Shown here: positions 52,858 to 63,036 of the stretch, in pieces
Layout: each line of letters opens with the position of its first letter
Position numbering within the stretch: the first letter of the stretch is position 1
NCBI GenBank assembly: GCA_033032865.1
Contig: JAWHQI010000306.1
Coordinates: 1,612,001 to 1,676,000 of the forward strand
Origin: Dactylorhiza incarnata
Lineage: Eukaryota > Streptophyta > Magnoliopsida > Asparagales > Orchidaceae
Length of the DNA: 64,000 nucleotides
Reading direction: 5' to 3'
Position numbers and translations under genes: made by a program
The notes under the pieces: generated by a model
Told to the model about the DNA's origin: nothing
Databases searched by the model: none
The model's input: the letters and a program-made list of their open reading frames with translations, nothing else

Positions 52858-53806
52858 CATGGTTATCAGGATCGCGATCCGGATCTTAGGATCTTACGAT
52901 TCTACGATCCAGATTTTGTAAATCGATCCGGATCTTACCTAGGATCTAAATCGGCACATCTACGACTGGGATCGCGATCCAGATCTTAGGATCGCGATCC
53001 CGACGCGATTCTACCGGTTCGGCCAAAGGGAACTAGAAACATGTCCAACCCTATCCCGACCCCATTCAACCGGTCCAACACCCATAACCTATTGCTTAAC
53101 CTTATCACAATCCCACCCACATACCCCATCACAGAATCATATCATGTTGTTTTACCATATCCCAAATGTCGATTGATGGCTGCAAACGGAGGCCAAAACC
53201 GACGTCTTCGGTCGCTTCCAATCCAGACAATGCCTTCCTTTTCCTTCCTTACCAGATTTCATTTCAAGTGGTATCAGTGTCTTATCTTATATTTCTGCAT
53301 ATGAACAATCTAGTGGTTGGTAATCCAGTGGCTTCCTGCTTCCTACTTTCAGGTCGACGTCTAATCTTCCTTTCTAGCGTACGAGCAATCTAACGGTTAG
53401 AAATCCAGTATATGAGCAATTCAAGCTTCCTGCTTCCAGCATACGAGCAATCCAACAGTCTGGGTTTGTCTTCCTGCTTTTAGGCTTCCACCATTCCAGC
53501 AGTCCAGATTTGTTTTTATTGTTAGTAGACATTTGGTGTCCTACCTGAAACTGAAAGTGAACTTAGTATGATATTATCTTTTTTATTTTAGTTATTAAAA
53601 AAAATTAATATAATTATTTACATACTGCTCAAATTATTGATTTTTTGCTAATTGAGCATGTAATTGGATGATACAAAATTCAATTTTATATTTTGAGATT
53701 AATCTATGAATGTTGTAGGATCTTGCGATCCTCGATCCGATCCTACGATCCGATCCGATCCAACCTCGAAACGATCTTACCTAGGATCTCGATCCTGACA
53801 ACCTTG
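52858..53806. mobile_element. hAT element (949 bp) copy 2, CTTCAAAC duplication
   Basis: The duplication CTTCAAAC is at 52850-52857 and 53807-53814. The ends CATGGTTATCAGGATCGC and the complement CAAGGTTGTCAGGATCGAG match copy 1. The other LTR of the host element (about 57929-57941) has CCTTCAAACTGATACC without insertion: an empty site. Confidence 0.95.
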
Positions 53807-54199
53807 CTTCAAACTGATACCAGCATCGGATCTCCTGTTATTTCACTTGTGAGCCCAAGGTATACCTTCCCTCTCGTTCAAGCTCGTGTGGTGCGAGTTT
53901 GATTTCATGCATTTATTTATTTGAACTTTAATATTCAGAGCTTGTTTAAATTAATATTGTGCTTTTTTGTCATTAATTTTCAGACTGCGCTTTCCTTCAT
54001 TTCGTCTACTTCATGGTGGTGGAATTATTAATTCACGTTAATTCGTTGCAAAATTGTGAGACTTCTACAGGTATTTGCAAACTTAGATTCAAATTATCTT
54101 CTTTTATTATTGAACGAGGCGACACGAGCAACCCGTAATTTAATCAAGAACTCAATTTTATTAAAAAATAAACATTTTGAATCTTGGTTTACATCAGTT

Positions 54200-54211
54200 T
54201 GGTATCAGAGG
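54200..54211 (+). other. Primer binding site of the gag-only gypsy element
   Basis: TGGTATCAGAGG matches the complement of initiator tRNA-Met 3' end and lies 3 bp after the LTR end. Confidence 0.88.
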
Positions 54212-54593
54212 GAATTGATTTACTCCTGTCGTAAATCAGCGATCTGTTGTTTTTCGGAAAAAAATTAACAATCTCTTCTTCTCATTTAAATATAATTAAA
54301 AAAAGAATTGTTTTGAGAGCTTTCTAGATTTCATTTAAAAAATAAATCAATTTTTATTTATTTTATTTCATTATATATACATATACTCTCATTGAGTTTG
54401 AATTTTAAGATAAAAAAAGATTTATTATGCCCACTCGGGTAGGCTCGCAATTAAAATAAATTTTTTTTTAAAATTAGAGTTTTTTCAAAGCATAAATATT
54501 CTCTCTGTTTCAAATGAAAAAAAAAATTTAACATAAAAAAAAAAATTATTGAACTATTTTAAAATTTGTGAGAACTTAAAACCATTATTTTAA

Positions 54594-55830
54594 ATGGAAA
54601 ATTGCATGGGTCCTTTAGAAGATAGCATTGCCAATCTGAGTGCACAAATTAAAATTTTGACTAAAACAATTGAAACGTTAAGTACGAGTGTTAACGCGAA
54701 CATGCAAGTTCTGGGACAAGTGATAAATGGATTACACACAAGTGTTAACGCGTTAGAGGCCAACCAATATTTAGTAAATAATCAACACAAAATCGAGAGT
54801 CATCCTAACCCTATGCAACCTGATTTAGAGAATCCTAATCAACGTCATTTTGAACAAGGGCACCACAACGTAAGAGAACAAACTCGTTGGGATTTAGGAA
54901 TCAAATTAGATGTCGGAGACTTTGAAAGACATTTAAAACCCAAGGGATGTCTAGATTGGTGCGATCGTATGGAGCGTTTCATGACTTTGAAGCAAATGCC
55001 TCTAAATAGGCAAGTTGAATATGCAACGCTTAGATTAAAGGGACCCACACTGGTTTGGTGGGGACAATTAGAACACATGAGATTTAACTTAGGGATGCCC
55101 CCCATCAGTACATGGGTTGAGTTCAAGTCCCAACTTAGGAAGCTGTACGTTTCCCCTGATTATCTCCAAATTTTATATCGTAGATTCCATAACTAATGAC
55201 AGGATAAGTTAACGGTGGACGAATACACCGATGAATTCCTCGTCCTTCAGTCTCAACTCAACCTTCGTGAGTACAATGACATGACCGTATCCCGTTACCT
55301 AAATGGGTTACGTTTTCTATCCGGGACCAATTAGAGCTGCCTGATTATCGCGACTTACGCGAAATCTCTAGTAGAGCCCGTAGAGTGGGTCCTTACAAAA
55401 GCGAACATTCGGACTTAGATAACTGATAGACCACCATTGAGCGTCACCACTGTCCCCACTGTGAGGATCTTAGATTCCCCTCACCTTCCCCTCACTACTG
55501 GGACCACGGCCTCGCCCAATAACCCCTCACGGGGTAAGGAGATCATTGGGTCTAAGCCCAACAATGAAGTATTTTGATGCTTCAAGTGCATGGAGTCGGG
55601 ACACAAATCATTTGAGTGTTTGCGACGCCACTTCGTCGCTATAATTGATTATACTGATGGACGTGAGCATGAGTATGGAGTTTACATTAATGACTTCAAT
55701 CCTGAGCCCGAGTCTGAGGATGTATTAGAAGTAGAAGGCAAACATGTTGATCACTTAGTTTGTGTCTTACGTCTCTTACGTTATAGCCTGATCACGCTGA
55801 GCGAGTCCGCTACCTATTAGCACGATCTTG
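54594..55830 (+). pseudogene. Gypsy gag with zinc knuckle, frameshifted
   Basis: The main frame (54594-55196, 200 residues) has a Thr/Ser/Asn-rich coiled-coil-like start and then the retrotransposon gag domain (FERHLKPKGCLDWCDRMERF, RLKGPTLVWWGQLEH, FKSQLRKLYVSPDYLQ). A shifted frame continues with YTDEFLVLQSQLNLREYND. The nucleic-acid knuckle CFKCMESGHKSFEC (CX2CX4HX4C) is at about 55575-55620. A stop at 55194 and shifts around 55320-55570 break it. Confidence 0.87.
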
Positions 55831-57032
55831 GCAGTACGACAGACACGTCATACACGATGGCACAAGGAACTCTCATTCTTCTGAACACCATGGGTGCAAG
55901 ATTGTTCTTCTTCCCCAGAAGAATTGTCTTCTTCCAAGGGCACCCGAGAGGACCCCACCATCACCTAACCCACCCCCTGTTAAACCCATTACATTCTTGT
56001 CATTCGTCGTCACACTCCTACATGGGTCCCCACTGCAGGAAGGAAAATGTGAATCTAATGAGCAAAATGGCCCGGACTCTATGTCACTTTTATCGGTTGT
56101 TGAGATCACCTTGTGTTTCTAAGTTCGCACGTGTTATATCTGATGATCTTTTATCACAGACACCTCACTATATCGATTTTATATTTGGCAAACACATGTT
56201 TTTTTCACCGATTATAAGCAAACCCGTTGAGTTTCATTGTCATATTATTATTCTATTTAGATGTTGTCGTGTTAGGAGGATAAAGAGTACCCCGCATACA
56301 TTCACTCCTCATAAGGACATACGCTTTAAGGGTTTTTCTATGGAAAACTTTAAAAGATAAAGTTGGGATCAAAATTAAATTTCGTGGCGCTTACCAGACT
56401 CAATCAAACTATAAAATTGAGGTAGTTGATATAAGTCTAGTAATCACATGTAGGTGCTTAACAAAAGACTGTATGATGCAACATGAGCTAATAATTCCAC
56501 AAGTCGAGCCAGATTGCCTCGTTCCTTGCTTATTTGCTATCATTTCTTTCTAATTATGTGATGTCTGTCCCTTTGAGCCTGCTTACTTGATATTTTATTT
56601 CTACTCTTTTCCATTTGATCTCACCCGTCGCCTTGATACTCTGAATTTTATTGATCAATTAAATGATATGCATGAAATTATAACTAACAGTATTCGAGTA
56701 TCTTCGACAAATTATAACTCCATACCGGATTTTATCCTCGGGGATTATAATTTTTGAACGAGATGAGTTTCTTACATCTTCCAGGAAAAGGAGGTTACTT
56801 ATAGGTCATGAGCTGCAACAAAGGATTCGTCCTTTATCTCATTACCCACCACAACCCAGAGTTTCCCACACCACATTTACCTTACTGATTTAATTTAGAG
56901 GGGTTTGCTCAATTCTTGGCTATTCCGCAAAATGACTGTAGCGGAGCTATTTTCAGATCGACGTTCGGAGATCCTAGTAGCAGGCCACTTTACCTTCTCG
57001 ATGGGGTCGAGATCTTTCAACCGCGGGAGAAT
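55831..57032. other. Non-coding interior of the gag-only gypsy element
   Basis: No protease, reverse transcriptase or integrase motif could be read in any frame. Short Pro/His-rich ORFs at 55857-56360 have no recognisable domains. Confidence 0.5.
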
Positions 57033-58307
57033 TGATCCAACCTGCATAGCATCATTTTGATTTTGTCTGCACATTTATATTTTATTTCGTAGCATATGTT
57101 TCGCACATGCTCATTTCTTTTATTATCCAATTATGTATTTTATTACATATCTCACTCGTGCATGTTTGTGCGACTTATTGGAGTGATCGCCCAATAAGAT
57201 CTTGAATGGAATGATCCCTCAAAATTAGGTAACGTGGTAATTAAGGCAAGCGAAGAAATTAAAGTATAAAATTAAATATTTCCTACAAATTTTAAAATTA
57301 AGGAAAGGAATATATTAAAAAAATCTCTTCTTCAATTGTAGAAAAATCAACGAGAGAATAGGGAAATGAAAACTTTGGAAACCCTCCCTCTCTTTGGAAA
57401 CCCTCTCTCTCTCTTTGGAAACCCTCTCTCTCTTTAGAAACCCTCTCTAAAATATCCTTAAAAGAAATTTATTTCCTTATTTTAAAAAACTTTCTCTTTA
57501 AAAAAAACTGTCCCCTTCTGAAGAGGACAACTGAGGAGAAATCGAGAACAGGGATGTCCCTGTTTGCTCGATAGCCCAGTCGATCTTCCCCCCATCGAGT
57601 TCCCTCCTAGCCTCGCCGAAACCAGCATACAGCCTTTGTTTTGCCTCGTAAAGTCACTCTGTCGCCACCTCCGTGCCTTACAGCCCCCGACAACCTCACC
57701 CCCGTCGTTCTCCATCGTCCCCGGCGAATTTCTGCCACGGATCGACCGCCTCCAACCTCAATCTCATCTTCAGAGTTCCTCCCTGCTCCAAGCAACGTCT
57801 CAACTCGCCGGTAACCTTCCTCTCCCTCCGTTCAGTCACTGCCAAGTTATCCTCGACAGTTTGCTCCAGTCGACCACTGCCACTGATCTGCTATTCAGAA
57901 GCCCAGTCAGCCCATCAGTCCCTTCAAACTGATACCAGCCATGAGATCTCCTTTTAGTGCACTTGTGAGCCCAAGGTATACCTTCCCTCTCGTTCAAGCT
58001 CGTGTGGTGCGAGTTTGATTTCATGCGCTTATTTATTTGAACTTTAATATTCAGAGCTTGCCTAAATTAACATTGTGTTTTTTGTCGTTAATTTTCAAAT
58101 TGCGCTTCATTTCGTCTACTTCATGCTGGTGGAATTATTAATTCACGTTAATTCGTTGCAAAATTGTGGGACTTCTGCACATGTTTACAAACTTAGAATC
58201 AAATTATCTTCTTTTATTGTTGAACGAGGAGACACGAGCATCCTGTAGTTTAATCAAGAACTCAATTTTATTAAAAAATAAAACATTATGAATCTTGGTT
58301 TACATCA
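57033..58307 (+). mobile_element. 3' LTR of the gag-only gypsy element
   Basis: It begins TGATCCAACCTGCATAG after a purine tract and ends CTTGGTTTACATCA. Length 1275 bp. It carries the empty site for the hAT copy in the 5' LTR and only one 286-bp unit. Confidence 0.85.
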
Positions 58308-59132
58308 ATAATAAAAATCAGCCAGGAAAGGATTAGTTAAAATTGTTGGTACCTCTCTTTCACAATATTCAAATCAGAAACTATCTACATCTTCCCTTCC
58401 CTTCACTAATGTTATGCACGCCACTTCTTTCCACAAAATTCAATGAAATCAAAAAAACTTAGAACTATTCAAAAACTTTTTCCATTCTTATTCTCTTATA
58501 ATCCGGAAAGCAAGAAGAAGATTGGCTTAGAAGGATGATTGATGAGCTTTACTTTTTGGATTCTCTGTTTCAAGCATCTACTAGTACGTTAGATTGTAAC
58601 AAGACCATTATAGAATATCACAAGCATTTAGGACATCTATTTTGGGATTGACGGGACATTTTTCCAAATTTGTTTGAAATATGTAATAAAGATGACAACT
58701 TATTTTGTGGAACACTTGAGATAGCCAAAAGCTCTAAGGCCCCGTTCTTTTGGGCGGAATTGGAGGAAAAGAATTGGAATTTGATCCCCAATTTCGATTC
58801 CGATGTTCGGTGCCCATAAAAATCGGTAAGCACGAAGATGACCGATGCGCCTCTTTCTTCTCCGGTGAGACACGACCTCCTTCCTCTGCTCCTTCTCCAG
58901 CGACGGCAGCAGCCCTTCCTCTCCTCCGGCAGTCGAATGGTGAGGTTTTCTGGCCTTTTTTTGGTTTCTCCTCAACGTCGTGAGTAAGAAGGTGGTGTGA
59001 CGAGTATTTGAAGTTTTTTTGGTTGGATTTTGGGATTTAGGAGTTGATATGCTTGCTATATGAAATTATTTTTAGACATTTGAGTAGTATTGGGGATTTA
59101 GATTTTTTTCTAAGGTTATGTGATTTTTTTGG
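58308..59132. other. Spacer with a MITE end
   Basis: At 58737-58760 GGCCCCGTTCTTTTGGGCGG looks like the end of a Tourist or hAT MITE, but its partner end is not found. No gene is seen. Confidence 0.4.
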
Positions 59133-59188
59133 TTAGCCGACCCCACTATTGTGGGATAAAGGCTTGAGTGTTGTATGTGATTTTTTGG
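59117..59188 (+). mobile_element. 41-bp RTE LINE tail with its target duplication
   Basis: The insert (about 59133-59173) is only AGCCGACCCCACTATT, GTGGGATAAAGGCTTGAGTG, TTG: the 3' tail of the LINE at 3407 and 8605. It is flanked by TATGTGATTTTTT on both sides (59117-59130 with one extra T, and 59174-59186). Confidence 0.9.
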
Positions 59189-59219
59189 GTTGGGTTTTGT
59201 GGGTTTTTTAGGTTCATAA

Positions 59220-59337
59220 TGGAGGTATTATATGTGTGTATGTGTTTGTGTGTGTAATGTGTGTTTCATAGTGATGTTCATGGTGTTGTATTATATGTGT
59301 GCACGTGTTTATGTGTTTTTATGTATGTGTGTTTTTA

Positions 59338-59370
<33 letters not shown>

Positions 59371-59835
59371 GATGTGTGGATGAAATTGTGTATGTGAATG
59401 TGTGCTTGTGCATGTCTATGTGTGTAGGTGTTTGTATGTGTTTTCATGTATTTGTATGTGTGTACTATTCATGTGAATGAAATTGTGTTTGTGTGTATGG
59501 TATGTGTGTAAGTGATTGTGTGTTTTCATGTGTTTGTATGTGTGTATGTGAATGAAATTGTGTATGTGTATATGTGCTTGTTTGTATGTGTGTTTGTGTA
59601 AGTGCTTGTGTGTGTAAGTGTTTGTGTGTCTGTATGTGTGTATGTGTGTATGTGTGTATGTGTGGATGTGTGGATGTGCTTGTGTGTAGGTATTTGTGTG
59701 TGTTCATGTGTTCGTATGTGTGTATTGTTCATGTGTGGATGAAATTGTGCATGTGTATGTGTGTGTGCATGTGTATGCGTTTATGTGTGTTTTTGTGTGT
59801 GCTTTGTGTTGTTATGGTGTGTGTGATTTGTGTAT
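59220..59835. repeat. GT-rich minisatellite, about 600 bp
   Basis: Degenerate TGTGTATG, TGTGTTTG and GTGAATG units with a pure (TG)n core at 59340-59370. The ORFs through it (Cys/Val/Met-rich, or His/Thr-rich on the other strand) are artefacts. Confidence 0.92.
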
Positions 59836-60224
59836 TGTTGAAACCAATAAATTGGTCTCTCGAGGCTAAGGAACTAGGAACAAGGCCAAGGGCTTAGCGA
59901 GGAGGTCCCACCACACACCCGGAAGATCTTAGAGTGCTTCCCCTCCCAAGCCAATGCTAAGCTTGAGCACCTTTGGAGGCTCTCTCCACCCAACAAAAGG
60001 GACTTAGGGGGAGAGGTGGCCAAGAGAGAAGATCTAAAGAGCAGTCACTCCAAATGGTGCCCCCTTGGTCCTATTTATAGGATTTTGAACTTGGCCTGCA
60101 AATAGCCACAATCTGGCCTACGAAATTACGAAAATACCCCCGGATTTGGCCTGCGAATAGCCAAATCCCGCTGTTCTACGACACTAAACTCAGACCGGAC
60201 CTCCTTACTGGAGCTGGGGCGAGG

Positions 60225-60227
<3 letters not shown>

Positions 60228-60262
<35 letters not shown>
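60228..60262. repeat. Poly-G tract, 35 bp, in the 3' LTR
   Basis: The same position in the sister LTR (63494-63500) has only 7 G, with the same flanks (GAGCTGGGGCGAGGGG and CAGGTCTCCTCCC). Confidence 0.9.
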
Positions 60263-60265
<3 letters not shown>

Positions 60266-60344
60266 GTCTCCTCCCTTGCTCGCTCCCCTCACTGGACTGG
60301 GCGAGCCGGGAGGTCGCCCCTCCTGGGCTCGCCCCCTGCTGGGG

Positions 60345-60945
60345 AGGGGTGAGAGGGGTTGGGCGCCTCCTCCTCTCGCCCCCCCCCCCCCCCTACAAGA
60401 GGTGGGGGCGAGGGGGGTTGGGCGCCTCCTCCTCTCGCCCCCCTTACAAAGGGGCGGGGGTGAGAGGGGTTGGGCGCCTCCTCCTCTCGCCCCCTTACAA
60501 AGGGGCGGGGGCGAGAGGGGTTGGGCGCCTCCTCCTCTCGCCCCCCTTACAAAGGGGCGGGGGCGAGAGGGGCTGGGCGCCTCCTCCTCTCGCCCCCCTT
60601 ACAAGGGGCGGAGGCGAGGGGGCCGCGCCTCCTCCTCTCTCCCCCCCTTACAAAGGGGCGGGGGCGAGAGGGGTTGGGCGCCTCCTCCTCTCGCCCCCCT
60701 TACAAGGGGCGGGGGCGAGAGGGGTTGGGCCTCCTCCTCTCGCCCCCCTTACAAGGGGCGGGGGCGAGAGGGGCTGGGCCTCCTCCTCTCGCCCCCTTAC
60801 AAGGGGCGGGGGCGAGAGGGGGCGAGCCTCATCCTCTCGCCCCCCTTACAAGTGGCGGGGGCGAGGAGGGGCGAGCCTCCTCCTCTCGCCCCCCTTATAA
60901 GGGGCGGGGGCGAGGGGGGCCGAGCCTCCTCCTCTCGCCCCCTTT
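60345..60945. repeat. GC-rich hairpin array, about 50 bp x 11-12
   Basis: Each unit reads CCTCTCGCCCCC, CTTACAAA, GGGGCGGGGGCGAGAGGGG, then TTGGGCGCCTCCT. The parts CTCTCGCCCCC and GGGGGCGAGAG are inverted, so every unit can fold. ORFs through it (Pro/Gly/Arg/Ser-rich, up to 232 residues) follow from the repeat. Confidence 0.92.
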
Positions 60946-61006
60946 ACACGCTTGTGACTATGCTAAAGAAATAAAGTCCTAAAAGGCCTTGGGTCCCGGG
61001 GGTCCA

Positions 61007-61105
61007 CTCGGCGAATACAGGGTTGTACACAATCCCCGCTCTTTTCGAGCGGGGTACACGCTCGGAAAGAAAAGTCCAACCCTGCATATTCGGCGAGTGG
61101 CGCTG
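61007..61105. repeat. Imperfect palindrome around 90 bp
   Basis: CCACTCGGCGAATACAGGGT pairs with the complement of ACCCTGCATATTCGGCGAGT. A smaller hairpin (CCGCTCTTTTCGAGCGG) lies between. Confidence 0.75.
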
Positions 61106-61211
61106 AGTGAAATTGAGAAAACCCCACATCGCCCCGGTGAAAACTTACTCGAGCTTCCCGAGAGGTCACCCTACCTTGCCGGCAAGCGAGAACCTGGCTA
61201 GCTGAGCCACC

Positions 61212-61615
61212 TCGGGGGAAAAACACTTAGCTTCCCTGGAGATCAACCTGCCCTGCCGGCTAGAGAGAGCCCGGTCAGCGGAACCATCCGAGGGGAAAAA
61301 TACTTAGCCTCCCTGGGAGGTCAACCTGCCCTGCCGGCTAGAGAGAGTCCGGTCAGCGGAACCATCCGAGGGGAAAAATACTCACCCTCCCTGGGAGGTC
61401 AACCTGCCCTGCCGGCTGGAGAGAGCCCGGTCAGCAGAACCATCCGAGGGAAAAAATACTTACCCTCCCTGGGAGGTCAACCTACCCTGCCTGCTAGATA
61501 GAGTCTGGTCAGCGGAACCATCCGAGGGGAAAAATACTCACCCTCTCTGGGAGGTCAACCTGCCCTGCCGGCTAGAGAGAGCCCGGTCAGCGGAACCATC
61601 CGAAGGGAAAAATAC
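61212..61615. repeat. 78-bp tandem array, 5 copies and a diverged sixth
   Basis: Units contain CCCTGGGAGGTCAACCTGCC, GGCTAGAGAGAG and GCGGAACCATCCGAGGGG. A related diverged unit precedes them at about 61130-61211. Confidence 0.9.
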
Positions 61616-61710
61616 TTTTAAAAATTTTCATTACATTAGTCATCCGGTTACATGCAAGAAAAACTAAGTATGGAAATAAACCATCATACTACATGAATTT
61701 AAAGAAAAAA

Positions 61711-62988
61711 CTAAGCATGGAGACCGGGACTCGGACTTCTACTCCCAGGCATGGTCCTCCTCGACCTCCTCTGGTTGCTGACGTTGCGGCTTCGGACCCC
61801 TCGCCTCTTCATTTCCAAGAACTCGGGGCAGGCGGATGTCGCGTGACCTTCCTCATCGTGGAAGTCACAGTAAGGTAACTCCGCACGGATACCCCCACTT
61901 CCTCCCGTGCGATTCCTTCTTCTTCTTTGGCCGATCGTCATGGTTTGCTGAGGTGGTGGAGAGGGTGTTTTCGGTCCCTGCCTCCACCCTGGGAGGTCGG
62001 GCCCCTCTCCCTGGAAGTTGTCCTCCTCTTGGTTGAACTTCATCTTGGGAGCCCCTACCCTCCCCCCTGCTGCCTTGTCTCCGGCTCACTTAGCTTGGCT
62101 AACCTTCTTGCGAACTCCGGGTTGGCCTCATCACTCTCAACTTCTTCTGCCACCCTTTCCATCAACTCCTCAAAAGACAAAGGAGCTCTCCTCTTGAGGT
62201 CCATCTTGAAGAATCCCCCCTGCAGCCCCACGATGAAAGCGAGCTGGAGGGTGTAGCCTGGCACCTCTTGGGTGAGGAGAATCTCCTCCTGGAACCGGTC
62301 AACATAGTGAGCCAGTGACTCCCCTGGCTCTTGCTTGAACTTGAAAAGTGCTTCAGCATCTTTATTCCTCTTCCTTGATGCCGAGAAGCGTAGCAGGAAA
62401 ACTCGACGCATCTTCGAAGGCATAGATGGATCCCGCAGGGAGCTGGTGGAACCAATCTCTAGCCTTCTCCTTCAGAGTTGTCGCAAAGAGTCGACACTTG
62501 AAAGCGTCCGACATGGGCCTGATGGAGACCATGTCCTCAAACCACTGCAGGTGCAGGACGGGGTCATCCTTGCCGGAGTAGTGAGACATCTCCAGCCCTC
62601 CGGACCCCTCTAGAACCAGGGCCGAGAGGATCAGCTCACACAAAGGACTTCCTTTGCTCGCCCCCCTTTGGGGCTGGGCGAGTGGGGGCCTGGCGCCTCC
62701 CCACTCGCCCCCTCCTAGGGGTCCGGGCGAGTGGGGGTCGAATGCCTCACCACTCCCCCCCACTGGCACCTCCTTCCTGGGCTGCTGGCCTGGAGGGCTC
62801 TCGCCCACCTGCTGAGACGGGACCTCCGGACCACATCCTCTCCTACCTTCGCCTATCGTGGCGAAAGTTAGCCGCAAGGTCTGCAGGACCTCCCGCTTGA
62901 AACTTTCAAACATCTCCAACGTCACTCCAACCACCGGGGGCTGCGAGTAGCCTGGGTCGGATCCTCCACCTCCAGCCATGGAGCTCAT
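61711..62988 (-). pseudogene. Tat-type gag with zinc-knuckle-like end
   Basis: The likely start is the MSSMAGGGG methionine at 62988. The N-terminal part is Gly/Pro-rich. The gag domain runs across a frame change near 62410: YSGKDDPVLHLQWFEDM, FATTLKEKARDWFHQLPAGS, then in the next frame MRRVFLLRFSASRKRNKDAE, FKFKQEPGESLAHYVDRFQE. The C-terminal YCDFHDEEGHATSACPEF (CX2HX5HX4C-like) is the motif usual in Tat/Ogre gag. Three frames are needed, so it is broken, and no pol follows. Confidence 0.85.
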
Positions 62989-63036
62989 CTCGAGAGTTTC
63001 TTGAGTTGGTCGCTCTCCACGCTCACCGCACCAAAA

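Larger units (their letters stand above)
51516..58307 (+). mobile_element. gag-only Ty3/gypsy element with long LTRs
   Basis: 5' LTR about 51516-54196 (enlarged by a tandem triplication and a hAT insertion, truncated on the left), primer site 54200-54211 (TGGTATCAGAGG, initiator Met), gag 54594-55830, non-coding rest, purine tract ACCGCGGGAGAA, and 3' LTR 57033-58307 (TGATCCAACC...GGTTTACATCA). Both LTRs share TTAGGTAACGTGGTAATTA and CGTGTGGTGCGAGTTTGAT. No pol is seen. Confidence 0.87.
59836..61634 (-). mobile_element. 3' LTR of the Tat-type element
   Basis: It contains, in + order, the end (59836), a unique part, the poly-G tract, the 50-bp hairpin array, a 90-bp palindrome region and the 78-bp array. 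The LTR start (TGTAATGAAAATTTTTAAAA on the - strand) is placed at 61634 by termini only. Confidence 0.65.

Noticed and set aside
59465..59897. Cys/Val-rich or His/Thr-rich ORFs, one resembling a secreted or metal-binding peptide
   Set aside because: They are translations of a degenerate GT minisatellite; all frames show the same periodic composition.
60276..60982. Pro/Gly/Arg/Ser-rich ORFs of 170-232 residues in three frames
   Set aside because: All three frames stay open because the 50-bp GC-rich repeat has no stops; composition follows from the repeat and no domain is visible.
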